Source of the DNA: JBCBSS01 sp039819065
GTDB taxonomy: Bacteria; Bacteroidota; Bacteroidia; Cytophagales; Cyclobacteriaceae
Reading direction: 5' to 3'
Assembly (NCBI GenBank): GCA_039819065.1
Contig: JBCBSS010000037.1
Coordinates: 1 to 53,818, forward strand
DNA length: 53,818 nt
A program made the position numbers and the translations under genes. The notes below the pieces were generated by a model. It worked only from the letters and a program-made list of their open reading frames with translations, was not told where the DNA came from and did no database searches. Numbering within the stretch: position 1 is the stretch's first letter; each line of letters opens with the position of its first letter. This document shows positions 34,944-43,878 of the stretch, one piece after another.

Positions 34944-37900
34944 TTGGTTTCAAATTGGCTAAGAAGATCGCCGGGATCTCTTCTTATATTCATTTTATTG
35001 TCAGTTATTTGGATCAACAGCGCCAAATCTTATAGCCGAAAAGCATACCTTTTTGATTTTCAGCAAAGTACAGCGCAGAGGGATACCACTAAAACTGACT
35101 CCGTAAAACAAGATTCTCTCAAGAACCGTGTTTACCAACCCTCTAGAAAACCTACGTTTAATCCAAGGGATAGGTTCGGTGATCCGTTCTCAAATAACAT
35201 AACTTCTTCTCCTCTTTTTATTAAGGAACCCTCCAGTCTTAAGCTAGACGTGGAAATAGACACGGGTTTGAATTACACCATTTATGAAAAAATTGGTGAT
35301 GTCAATTACCGTCCTACCACGACCATGTCTTTTGATGAGTTTGAGAACTTCCAGAGAAGGCGGTTATTAAAAGATTACTGGAAAACCAGGTCTGCCGGTT
35401 TAGATGGAGAGAGTGCAGTTAGCGGTAGAAACCTCATTCCTAAAATATATGTCAGCCCGGTATTGGATAGAATATTTGGAGGTAGTGAGGTTGAAATCAT
35501 TCCGAGAGGATTTGTAACCCTAGATTTTGGAGGTAGATGGCAAAGACTAGACAACCCGGCTATTCCTATCAGACAGCAACGAAACGGAGGGTTTGAGTTT
35601 GATCAACAGATCAATATGAATATCGTCGGAAAGATCGGTGAGAAACTGGCCGTTACTGCGAATTTCGACAATAATAACTCCTTCGATTTTGAAAATAACC
35701 TGAAAGTAGAATACACTGGTTTTGAAGAAGATATACTGAAGAAGTTAGAAATAGGTAACGTTAGCCTTCCGCTTAACAACAGCCTCATTACTGGCGCTCA
35801 GAACCTCTTCGGGATCAAAGCCCAAATGCAATTTGGTAAGCTTTATGTCACCAGTGTAGCCTCGACACAAAGGGGTAAATCCGAATCCATTCAGATAGAA
35901 GGTGGTGGTGCGCAAGGCCGTCAATTTGAAATCATAGCATCCAATTACGATGAAAACCGGCACTTCTTTCTAGGCCACTTCTTCCGGGATAATTATGAAA
36001 GATGGCTGGCAGGAATTCCACAAGTACTCTCCGGGGTTAATATTACCAGGGTTGAAGTGTACGTAGTTAACCGTAACAATGACACAGAAACGCTGAGAAA
36101 TGTGGTCGGCTTCATGGATCTTGGTGAACCTAGCCGCATATTTAACGAAGAGCTTCGATTAGCCACTCCATTCCCGGATGGCGCTAATGATAACAATGCT
36201 AATGATCTCGGCGGTATTCTGGGCAATTTACCTCGAGACGCCAATACGATCAACGAAACGTTAAGCACGCTCGCTCCTTATAATTTCCAAAATGGTACTG
36301 GATTTGAAAGGATCAATGGTGCTAGAAAGCTGGCACCTAACGAGTATACCATTAACACCCAATTGGGTTACATTTCGCTATTCAGAAAACTACAGAATGA
36401 CGAAGCGTTAGCTGTAGCCTACGAATATACCTTCAATGGCCAGGTGCATCGTGTAGGTGAATTGACCGAAGATTACGCAACACGTGGTGAAGATGAAGTG
36501 ATATTCCTCAAGTTACTGAGACCCAGGAGTATTAACATCAGGGATGCAAATGGAGGTATCATACCTTCATGGGACCTGATGATGAAGAACATTTATTCGC
36601 TGAATGCCAGCCAGCTTTCCAGGGAAGGTTTCCAACTCAGGGTAATTTACCGAGACGATAGAACTGGAATTGATAACCCTCAGCTGCAAGAAGGTGCTAC
36701 AGCCCGAACCAGGCAATTAATTGAAATTCTGGGTTTGGATAGACTTAACCCCAATGGAGATCCCCAAAGAGATGGTAACTTTGACTACGTAGAAGGAGTA
36801 ACGGTGAATTCGCAAGCCGGATTGATCATATTCCCTTTTCTGGAGCCATTTGATGATCCACTCAGGGCTGAATTCGCCAATGACCCGGAACCGACACGTA
36901 CCAGTTTAATTGAGCGATTTGTATTTGATACACTCTATAGAACCACCAGAGCAGAAGCAGAGCTTGATGCCAATCGAAATAAATACTTCCTGGTGGGTAG
37001 TGTACAATCCGGTTCCTCAAGTGAGATCGTTCTACCCGGGTTCAACATTGCCGAAGGTTCGGTACGAGTTTCTGCCGGTGGCGCACCACTTACCGAAGGT
37101 GTAGATTATCAGGTGGACTATAACTTTGGACGGGTAACTATTATTAACGAAGGGGTACTTAACTCGGGTAAGAACATTAACATAAGCTACGAGAAGGCCG
37201 ACTTGTTCAATTTTCAAACCCGGACGCTACTTGGAACCAGGCTGGATTATAGACTGAGCGACGATATCAATTTCGGAGCTACCTTATTACACCTGAATGA
37301 AAGGCCGCTCATATCACGTATCAGCATCGGTAACGAGCCTACCAGAAATACAAAGTATGGATTTGATGTTAACCTGAACAAGGAGTCAAGGCTTCTGACC
37401 AAAATGCTGGATGCCTTACCCGTTTTCCAAACAAAAGAGCCATCCAATGTTACTTTCAGTGCAGAATATGCTCGTTTAGTACCAGGTACATCGAATATCG
37501 TCGATGGTGAGGGCACCTCATACATCGATGACTTTGAAAACACAGTAACGCCATTCAACCTCGGTAATCCCAATAGTTGGAGACTTGCCGCTACCCCTGA
37601 AACATCCGACGACCGTTTTGACCTAAGCAATGGAAGCATCGATGATATCAGAAACGGATTCAAGCGAGCTAAATTAGCCTGGTACACGGTAGACAACCTT
37701 TTCTACAGAAGAGGTACAGGAGGTACTTTTGGCAGGCCTTCCAGTGTCCCTGACGACATCACCAACCACTACGAGCGTGGTATCATACCCCAAGAAATAT
37801 TCACCAACCAGGACAGGGCACAGATCAATACCAACCTGCCCATATTTGACATGGCCTATTTCCCTGAAGAAAGAGGCCAGTATAATTACAATGATGATCT

Positions 37901-40900
37901 CAACCCTGACGGTACTTTGAAAAACCCAAGGTCGAACTGGGGTGGTATAACCAATGCGATTAGAAGCGAAGTAGACTTCGATAAAGCGAATATTGAATAC
38001 ATCGAATTTTGGTTGATGGATCCGTTCATCAATTCTACCAATGGTAGAATTGATGACCCTGATGGACTGATTAGCGATGGTGTCAATGCACCAAGTGCCA
38101 ATACCACTGGAGGTCAATTGATTTTCAATCTAGGAAGCGTTTCAGAGGATGTCATTAGAGACGGTCGACACGCTTTTGAAAACGGATTACCCAGAGATCA
38201 GCAAACGACCGGGGGTGTGACTTCCAACAGTTGGGGTGTTGTGACAACACAACAATTCTTGACCAATGCCTTTGACAATTCTGAGGGAGCCAGACAAAAT
38301 CAGGATGTAGGATTAGATGGTATTAGTACAGAAACAGAAAAGATACTATTTCAGGAGTCTTTCTTAGATAAGATAAGGGATAACAATCTTGACCCTGAAG
38401 CCATTAATAGAATCAGTGACGACCCTGCCGCTGATGACTTTCAATATTTCTTGGATGAATCACTCACTGATGAAAGTTCTATAGTAGTACGATATAAAGA
38501 CTTCAATAACCTGGAGAATAACTCTCCTGCCGCTAACACAACCGGTTTCGTGGCATCGGGCTCAACGCTTCCCGATAATGAAGATCTCAACGTGGACAAC
38601 ACCTTGAGCGAATTAGAAGAGTATTATGAATATCAGATATCACTTGATCCAAGAACATTAGGTGTAAATAGTCCATTCGTGGTAGATAGAATCGTTAACA
38701 CTACCAACAACGGAATGGACGAGGTAAACTGGTATTTATTTAGAATTCCTATCAGGCAATTCACCGGACGGGTTGGTAATATTAACGGCTTCAAATCGAT
38801 CCGATATGTTAGAACTTACATGACAGGTTTCTCTGAACCAGTCGTTCTACGTATGGCCAACTTCAGGTTAGTAGGTAGTCAATGGAGAAGGTTTACCGGA
38901 AATTTGGAAGAAGCGCGTTTCGGCGAGCCTATAGAGCCGGATATCAGCAACTTCATTGTATCAGCCGTCAACATTGAAGAAAACGGTCAGGGTAATGAAA
39001 CCCAATCGCCCTATGTACTGCCTCCGGGCTTTAGAAGAGATCGAGATAATACTTCTACAGTAGAAAGAAGACTCAACGAGCAGTCCATTCAGCTTTGTGT
39101 GGATGATCTGGAAGATGGAGATGCTCGAGCTATATTCAAAAATGTGGGCTTGGATCTTATCAATTACGGTAGGGTCAAAATGTTCTTGCATGCCAATAGT
39201 ACTGCTGGCGATGGTGAGCTTACTGCATTCCTTAGATTAGGAACAGACTTCGATCAGAACTACTATGAGATAGAGGTACCACTCACTATATCACCATTAG
39301 ACATTGCTGATCCAGAGATTGTGTGGCCGCAGGAAAACGAAATTGACATAGATGTAAACGAACTGTATGCGTTAAAATCCGAGCGTAATAGAAATAATGC
39401 CCCTCTAGACCAGCCTTTCCCTGCTGCCGGGCCTAAGCAAGTGGGTAGGCATCTTATTAGAATAGTGGGTAGACCTGATATGAGTGCGGTTCGCACCATG
39501 ATGATAGGTATTAGAAACCCAATCAGCGAAGATGGCATGCCGCAAGATGTTTGTCTATGGGCCAACGAGCTTAGGGTAACTGATTTTAACCAGGATCAAG
39601 GTTGGGCGGCAAATGCTACCTTAAACACCAAGCTAGCCGATTTTGCTAACGTTACAGCCAGTACCAGGCACACTACTTTCGGTTTTGGTGGCATTCAATC
39701 CAGAATTGCTGAGCGCACGCGAGAAGAAACTACCTCATATGATATTTCAGCCAACATCAGTTTAGATAAGCTACTACCAGAAAAGTTAGGCCTGAAAATC
39801 CCAATGTTTGTCAGTTATGAAAAGACCAACATAACGCCATTCTTCGATCCGAGAGACCCTGATATACCGCTGGAAGCTTCTTTATTATCATTCGGGTCTA
39901 TAGAGGAGCAAAATGAATATCGTAATACCGTACGTGATCAAACGGTTAGGCGAAGTATCAATTTCACCAACGTTAGAAAAGAAAAGGTCAATCCTGATGC
40001 AAAAAGACATATTTATGACTTCGAAAATCTGTCATTTACATATGCCTATAGTGAAACCAGGAGATCCAATGTGGACATTGCTGACTTCTTAAGACAAAGT
40101 TACCGAGGTGGAGTCGCCTATAATTATAGTCCTAATAATCAGCCATGGGAGCCTTTTGCCAAGTCCAACGCCTTTAAGTCTCCGTACTTAAAACTGATTA
40201 AGGATCTCAACTTTAACCCGCTACCGAGTAATATCTCGGTAAGATTTGACTTAGACCGTCAATTCACCAGAACGCGATTCAGGGATGAGTTCCTTGAGCC
40301 CCAACCGACTGCTAACTTTGAGAAATTCTTCAATTTCAACCGCACCTATAATGTCCGTTGGGGGCTGACCAAAAGCCTGACTCTTGATTATAGTGCGCGA
40401 GCCAACGCTACCGTAGATGAGCCGGATGGAGACATAGATACCAGGGAAGAACGTCAAATCATTTGGGAAAACATCAGGGATTTTGGCCGTATGAGAAACT
40501 TCGACCAAAACATTACCGCCACGTACCGGCTACCATTGGATAAACTACCCGTTACTGACTGGCTTAACGCTGATTACCGCTATGGAGCTGGTTTCACCTG
40601 GACTGCCGGCCCTCGGGATGAGCCAGACACTGCTGGTAATGTGGTTCTACTTCCTGATAGTTTGAATTTTGGTAACATCATCCAGAATAACAGAACCAGA
40701 GGGGCCACTGGTAAGATCGACTTAGTAAAACTCTATAATAAAGTCAAGATACTAAAGGACATCAATTCACCACCGAGAAGAGGTAGATCGAGCCGTAACC
40801 CGCGAAATAAGCCAGATACGACACAGACCAATACAAATGAGAATAAAGCCTTGAAAGGTATATTGAGATTCTTGATGTCGGTAAGGTCGATCAATGCGAC

Positions 40901-42221
40901 TTACAATGTCACGGAAGGAACGCTATTACCAGGGTTCACTCCTACCCCACGTTTCTTTGGTATGGATGATGAGTTCGCAGCGCCGGGTGCGTCTTTTATA
41001 TTGGGTAGCCAGAATCCGGATATCAGAAATAGGGCGGCTGAAAACGATTGGCTCAGGCGGGTACCCGCTTTAACCACTCCTTTTACTCAAACACAAACTG
41101 TCGACCTATCCATACGAGCCAGCCTGGAACCATTCAAAGACTTTAAAGTACAATTGGATGCTAAGAAAACAGAGAACACCTCTTATCAGGAAATATTCCG
41201 ATTTGATGATGATATTTCTGAGTTCCGTTCATTAAACCCAAGTAGGGGTGGAAGCTATGCCGTATCTTTCTTGACCATCAGTACCGCTTTCTTGTCGGAT
41301 GACGAACAAAATAACAATCCGGCCTTCACCGATTTTGAAAGCCACCGTGATGTAATCAGGAGAAGACTAACTTCTCTTACCGGTAACGAGTATGATACCT
41401 CATCCCAGGATGTGCTCATACCAGCGTTTATTGCCGCTTACACAGGTCAAGATCCCTCAGAGGTCAACCTAAGTCCTTTTCCGCGAAACCCGATTCCGAA
41501 TTGGCGTGTCGACTACGCGGGTCTGGGAAAAATACCTGCGCTAAAAGAAATATTTGCTTCGGTCAATATCACGCATGGCTATCAATCCAATTATACCGTA
41601 AATAATTACACCAGTTCTTTGCGCTATGATAGTTTAGACCTGACCACGAGCTTCAATGTCGAAGATTATAACGATGGTCAGTTTGCTTCTGTGCCCAATG
41701 ATGACGGTACTTCACAGATACCGTTATTCGTAATCAGCCAGGTCACTATTTCGGAGCAGTTTTCTCCACTTATAGGGATTAATATGCGTACCAAAAGCAG
41801 GATGAACATCAGGTTGGACTATAAGAGAAAAAGGGATCTGGCCTTAAACCTTTCTAATTCTCAGATCACTGAACTTAGAAGTAATGACGTTGCCTTTGAG
41901 TTAGGCTTTACCAAGTCCGACATGAAGCTTCCATTCAAGAGCAGGGGACGCACCATTGTACTCAAGAATGATCTGAATTTCAGAATGACTTTTACTGTTC
42001 GAGATACGCGAACCGTTCAAAGAAAGATTAAAGAGATCAACACCATTACCAATGGAGATCTCAACTTCAGATTCAGGCCTCAGGTTAACTATGCCGTCAA
42101 TGAAAAACTGAATATGCAGTTCTATTTCGAACGTACTATTAACGAGCCACGCATATCCAGTTCGTTCCGTCGATCCACTACTGCCGGAGGTATTCAAGTC
42201 CGGTTCAGTTTGTCTCAATAA
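34944..42221 (+). CDS. sprA: Type IX secretion outer-membrane translocon SprA/Sov
   Basis: At 2425 residues this matches SprA (about 2400 in Flavobacterium johnsoniae), the giant outer-membrane beta barrel through which type IX substrates leave the cell. After a TTG start and a hydrophobic signal segment (SLLIFILLSVIWINSAKS) comes the SprA N-terminal region, with NIVGKIGEKLAVTANFDNN and FGIKAQMQFGKLYVTSVAST. Later recognisable parts include SYIDDFENTVTPFNL and repeated strand-rich stretches to a C-terminus ending in GGIQVRFSLSQ. The gene is intact without frameshift. It shares the ruvA transcript, and a cargo protein with the matching sorting domain is at 18878-20023. The exact start is uncertain because only non-ATG codons are available. 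Confidence 0.96.
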   Translation: MVSNWLRRSPGSLLIFILLSVIWINSAKSYSRKAYLFDFQQSTAQRDTTKTDSVKQDSLKNRVYQPSRKPTFNPRDRFGDPFSNNITSSPLFIKEPSSLKLDVEIDTGLNYTIYEKIGDVNYRPTTTMSFDEFENFQRRRLLKDYWKTRSAGLDGESAVSGRNLIPKIYVSPVLDRIFGGSEVEIIPRGFVTLDFGGRWQRLDNPAIPIRQQRNGGFEFDQQINMNIVGKIGEKLAVTANFDNNNSFDFENNLKVEYTGFEEDILKKLEIGNVSLPLNNSLITGAQNLFGIKAQMQFGKLYVTSVASTQRGKSESIQIEGGGAQGRQFEIIASNYDENRHFFLGHFFRDNYERWLAGIPQVLSGVNITRVEVYVVNRNNDTETLRNVVGFMDLGEPSRIFNEELRLATPFPDGANDNNANDLGGILGNLPRDANTINETLSTLAPYNFQNGTGFERINGARKLAPNEYTINTQLGYISLFRKLQNDEALAVAYEYTFNGQVHRVGELTEDYATRGEDEVIFLKLLRPRSINIRDANGGIIPSWDLMMKNIYSLNASQLSREGFQLRVIYRDDRTGIDNPQLQEGATARTRQLIEILGLDRLNPNGDPQRDGNFDYVEGVTVNSQAGLIIFPFLEPFDDPLRAEFANDPEPTRTSLIERFVFDTLYRTTRAEAELDANRNKYFLVGSVQSGSSSEIVLPGFNIAEGSVRVSAGGAPLTEGVDYQVDYNFGRVTIINEGVLNSGKNINISYEKADLFNFQTRTLLGTRLDYRLSDDINFGATLLHLNERPLISRISIGNEPTRNTKYGFDVNLNKESRLLTKMLDALPVFQTKEPSNVTFSAEYARLVPGTSNIVDGEGTSYIDDFENTVTPFNLGNPNSWRLAATPETSDDRFDLSNGSIDDIRNGFKRAKLAWYTVDNLFYRRGTGGTFGRPSSVPDDITNHYERGIIPQEIFTNQDRAQINTNLPIFDMAYFPEERGQYNYNDDLNPDGTLKNPRSNWGGITNAIRSEVDFDKANIEYIEFWLMDPFINSTNGRIDDPDGLISDGVNAPSANTTGGQLIFNLGSVSEDVIRDGRHAFENGLPRDQQTTGGVTSNSWGVVTTQQFLTNAFDNSEGARQNQDVGLDGISTETEKILFQESFLDKIRDNNLDPEAINRISDDPAADDFQYFLDESLTDESSIVVRYKDFNNLENNSPAANTTGFVASGSTLPDNEDLNVDNTLSELEEYYEYQISLDPRTLGVNSPFVVDRIVNTTNNGMDEVNWYLFRIPIRQFTGRVGNINGFKSIRYVRTYMTGFSEPVVLRMANFRLVGSQWRRFTGNLEEARFGEPIEPDISNFIVSAVNIEENGQGNETQSPYVLPPGFRRDRDNTSTVERRLNEQSIQLCVDDLEDGDARAIFKNVGLDLINYGRVKMFLHANSTAGDGELTAFLRLGTDFDQNYYEIEVPLTISPLDIADPEIVWPQENEIDIDVNELYALKSERNRNNAPLDQPFPAAGPKQVGRHLIRIVGRPDMSAVRTMMIGIRNPISEDGMPQDVCLWANELRVTDFNQDQGWAANATLNTKLADFANVTASTRHTTFGFGGIQSRIAERTREETTSYDISANISLDKLLPEKLGLKIPMFVSYEKTNITPFFDPRDPDIPLEASLLSFGSIEEQNEYRNTVRDQTVRRSINFTNVRKEKVNPDAKRHIYDFENLSFTYAYSETRRSNVDIADFLRQSYRGGVAYNYSPNNQPWEPFAKSNAFKSPYLKLIKDLNFNPLPSNISVRFDLDRQFTRTRFRDEFLEPQPTANFEKFFNFNRTYNVRWGLTKSLTLDYSARANATVDEPDGDIDTREERQIIWENIRDFGRMRNFDQNITATYRLPLDKLPVTDWLNADYRYGAGFTWTAGPRDEPDTAGNVVLLPDSLNFGNIIQNNRTRGATGKIDLVKLYNKVKILKDINSPPRRGRSSRNPRNKPDTTQTNTNENKALKGILRFLMSVRSINATYNVTEGTLLPGFTPTPRFFGMDDEFAAPGASFILGSQNPDIRNRAAENDWLRRVPALTTPFTQTQTVDLSIRASLEPFKDFKVQLDAKKTENTSYQEIFRFDDDISEFRSLNPSRGGSYAVSFLTISTAFLSDDEQNNNPAFTDFESHRDVIRRRLTSLTGNEYDTSSQDVLIPAFIAAYTGQDPSEVNLSPFPRNPIPNWRVDYAGLGKIPALKEIFASVNITHGYQSNYTVNNYTSSLRYDSLDLTTSFNVEDYNDGQFASVPNDDGTSQIPLFVISQVTISEQFSPLIGINMRTKSRMNIRLDYKRKRDLALNLSNSQITELRSNDVAFELGFTKSDMKLPFKSRGRTIVLKNDLNFRMTFTVRDTRTVQRKIKEINTITNGDLNFRFRPQVNYAVNEKLNMQFYFERTINEPRISSSFRRSTTAGGIQVRFSLSQ

Positions 42222-42223
42222 TA

Positions 42224-42254
42224 TTTCAGCATTTCGAAAAACAATGTATTTTTG
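42224..42254 (+). promoter_or_regulatory. Promoter of gcvH
   Basis: TTTC at 42224-42227, 19 bases, then TATTTTTG at 42247-42254. This matches the Bacteroidetes consensus at all but one defined base, starts directly after the sprA stop, and fits a gcvH start at the ATG 42276. Confidence 0.65.
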
Positions 42255-42275
42255 AATGCTAAATATTTAATGTCT

Positions 42276-42653
42276 ATGAACATACCAGAATCACTGAAAT
42301 ACACCAAAGATCACGAGTGGATAAAGGTCGATGGTAACACCGCTACTGTCGGCATTACTGACTTCGCACAAGGTGAATTAGGAGATATCGTTTACGTGGA
42401 AATTGAAACGGAAGGTGAGGAAGTAGCTCACGGTGAAGTCTTCGGAACCGTAGAAGCTGTAAAAACCGTCTCTGACCTTTTCATGCCTCTATCAGGTACT
42501 GTAGAAGAGGTAAATACGGAGTTGGAAGCAAATCCTGAGATCGTCAATGAAGATCCTTATGAAAAAGGGTGGATGATCAAAATAACTATTTCAGATACCA
42601 GTGAGGTAGATCAACTGCTCTCAGCGGAGCAGTACGGAGAATTAGTAGGCTAA
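42276..42653 (+). CDS. gcvH: Glycine cleavage system H protein
   Basis: A 125-residue lipoyl carrier that shuttles the aminomethyl group between the P, T and L proteins of glycine cleavage. The lipoyl lysine lies in GTVEAVKTVSDLF (Lys near residue 63), with the flanking TVGITDFAQGELGDIVYVE and NEDPYEKGWMIKI segments. The frame is open from a TTG at 42252, but that codon overlaps the promoter -7 element. The ATG at 42276 gives the standard start MNIPESLKYTKDHEW. Other gcv genes are not here. Glycine produced by the tdh/kbl route at 15711-18421 would be a substrate of the complete system. Confidence 0.95.
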   Translation: MNIPESLKYTKDHEWIKVDGNTATVGITDFAQGELGDIVYVEIETEGEEVAHGEVFGTVEAVKTVSDLFMPLSGTVEEVNTELEANPEIVNEDPYEKGWMIKITISDTSEVDQLLSAEQYGELVG

Positions 42654-42666
42654 TAAGCAAAAGGTT

Positions 42667-43065
42667 TTGCCCAATATCTACCTCATAGGTGCGATTGTTT
42701 GGGGAGGAGTAATTCTTTTTCTGACAACCATGCCCTTCGAGTACGACCCGGACGCGGCCTGGTATTGGGACTTCGATCAAGCTGATAAGGTAGTACACGC
42801 TGGTTTGTTTGCTATTTTTTCTTTCCTGATACTGTCGGGTTTTAAAAAGCAGCACAAATCCATTTTCATCAGTACTCATGCACTGCTGATTTGTATTCTT
42901 TGCTCAGCCTTATTCGGTATTATTACTGAGGTCGCCCAGTATTACATACCTTCAAGAAGTCCGGATTTTAATGACCTTTTGGCCGATCTGCTTGGAACCA
43001 TAGTTGGCATTGCAATGTTCTACCTTCAGAAGAAAATTAAACTTTTAGTTAACAAAGCAAAATAG
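42667..43065 (+). CDS. VanZ-like family membrane protein
   Basis: A 132-residue protein with about four membrane helices (residues about 4-22, 40-58, 68-88 and 105-124). The conserved VanZ-like residues are present in DKVVHAGLFAIFSFL and in the TEVAQYYIPSRSPDFNDLLADLLGT region. The family is broad and mostly uncharacterised; it takes its name from a teicoplanin-resistance protein, but no such role is implied. It starts with TTG 13 bases after gcvH and is probably cotranscribed with it. The same neighbour order is common in Bacteroidetes. Confidence 0.85.
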   Translation: MPNIYLIGAIVWGGVILFLTTMPFEYDPDAAWYWDFDQADKVVHAGLFAIFSFLILSGFKKQHKSIFISTHALLICILCSALFGIITEVAQYYIPSRSPDFNDLLADLLGTIVGIAMFYLQKKIKLLVNKAK

Positions 43066-43071
43066 TCTTTG

Positions 43072-43079
43072 TATATTTG
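43072..43079 (+). promoter_or_regulatory. -7 promoter element for the TonB gene
   Basis: TATATTTG is an exact TAnnTTTG match, 44 bases before the ATG at 43124. The position for -33 holds only a partial match. Confidence 0.5.
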
Positions 43080-43123
43080 ATTTTAAGGCAAAATCTAGTC
43101 TAAAGTAAAAACGCAATAAGTAC

Positions 43124-43798
43124 ATGGAACTCAAAAAAACTCAAAAAGCAGACCTCAATATTAGAACAGGCATGTTCTTTAATTTGGGTCTTGTTGTGAG
43201 TCTCCTAATTGTCATCACAGCCTTCACAGTTGGACAAGACGATGGCGGAGGCTTTGTGGATTCAGGAGCATACAATGAAGACTTTGAAGATTTGTTAGAG
43301 ATACCTCCTACAGAGATACCTCCACCACCTCCACCAAAAATCCAGCAGCCTGAAATCATCGAAGTTCCAGATGAAGAAGAAATCGAAGAAGAAATTGAGG
43401 TTGACTTGGACGTTGAGATTACAGAAGAAACTGTAATTGAAGAGATAGTTTTCGAAGAAGCTCCAGAAGAGGAAGTTGCCGACGAGATTTTTACCATTGT
43501 TGAGGAATCAGCTACACCTAAAGGCGGTATGCAAGCCTTCTATCAGTTCGTGCAGAAAAAGTTAAAGTATCCTTCTCAAGCGAGAAGAATGGGTATCGAA
43601 GGTAGAGTTTTCGTTCAGTTTGTAATTGATAAAGATGGAACTGTTACTGACGTGAAAGCAGTGAAAGGTATTGGTGCTGGTTGTGATGAAGAGGCTGAAA
43701 GAGTAATTAAATCTGCACCCAAATGGAAGCCTGGTAAGCAACGCGGTCGACCTGTTAAGCAAAGAATTATTTTACCTATCACTTTCCAATTAGGATAG
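43124..43798 (+). CDS. tonB: Energy transducer TonB
   Basis: A 224-residue protein that couples the inner-membrane proton force (through ExbB/ExbD) to outer-membrane transporters. One membrane helix (LGLVVSLLIVITAFTVG, about 20-37) is followed by a proline stretch (PPTEIPPPPPPKIQQP, about 62-78) and a very acidic spacer. The last 80 residues form the TonB C-terminal domain: GGMQAFYQFVQKKLKYPSQA, GRVFVQFVIDKDGTVTDVKA and a final PITFQLG. It has its own -7 element and a strong terminator. It lies in the sprA-gcvH-vanZ-tonB block, but no TonB-dependent receptor is adjacent. Confidence 0.92.
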   Translation: MELKKTQKADLNIRTGMFFNLGLVVSLLIVITAFTVGQDDGGGFVDSGAYNEDFEDLLEIPPTEIPPPPPPKIQQPEIIEVPDEEEIEEEIEVDLDVEITEETVIEEIVFEEAPEEEVADEIFTIVEESATPKGGMQAFYQFVQKKLKYPSQARRMGIEGRVFVQFVIDKDGTVTDVKAVKGIGAGCDEEAERVIKSAPKWKPGKQRGRPVKQRIILPITFQLG

Positions 43799-43820
43799 AA
43801 GATAGCAAAACATAAAATAT

Positions 43821-43850
43821 AAAGGCTGTTTCATAAGAAACAGCCTTTTT
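43821..43850. terminator. Strong bidirectional terminator between tonB and the sensor gene
   Basis: AAAGGCTGTTTC and GAAACAGCCTTT form a perfect 12-base stem with a 4-base loop, followed by further T residues on the plus strand. The A-rich left flank provides T residues for the converging minus-strand gene. Confidence 0.92.
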
Positions 43851-43878
43851 TCGTTTTAAGTCACTTGGCCCAGAGTAA

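Noticed and set aside
42252..42275. Upstream TTG start of gcvH adding eight residues
   Set aside because: The codon overlaps the promoter -7 element and the extra residues are not part of H proteins; the ATG at 42276 gives the standard start.
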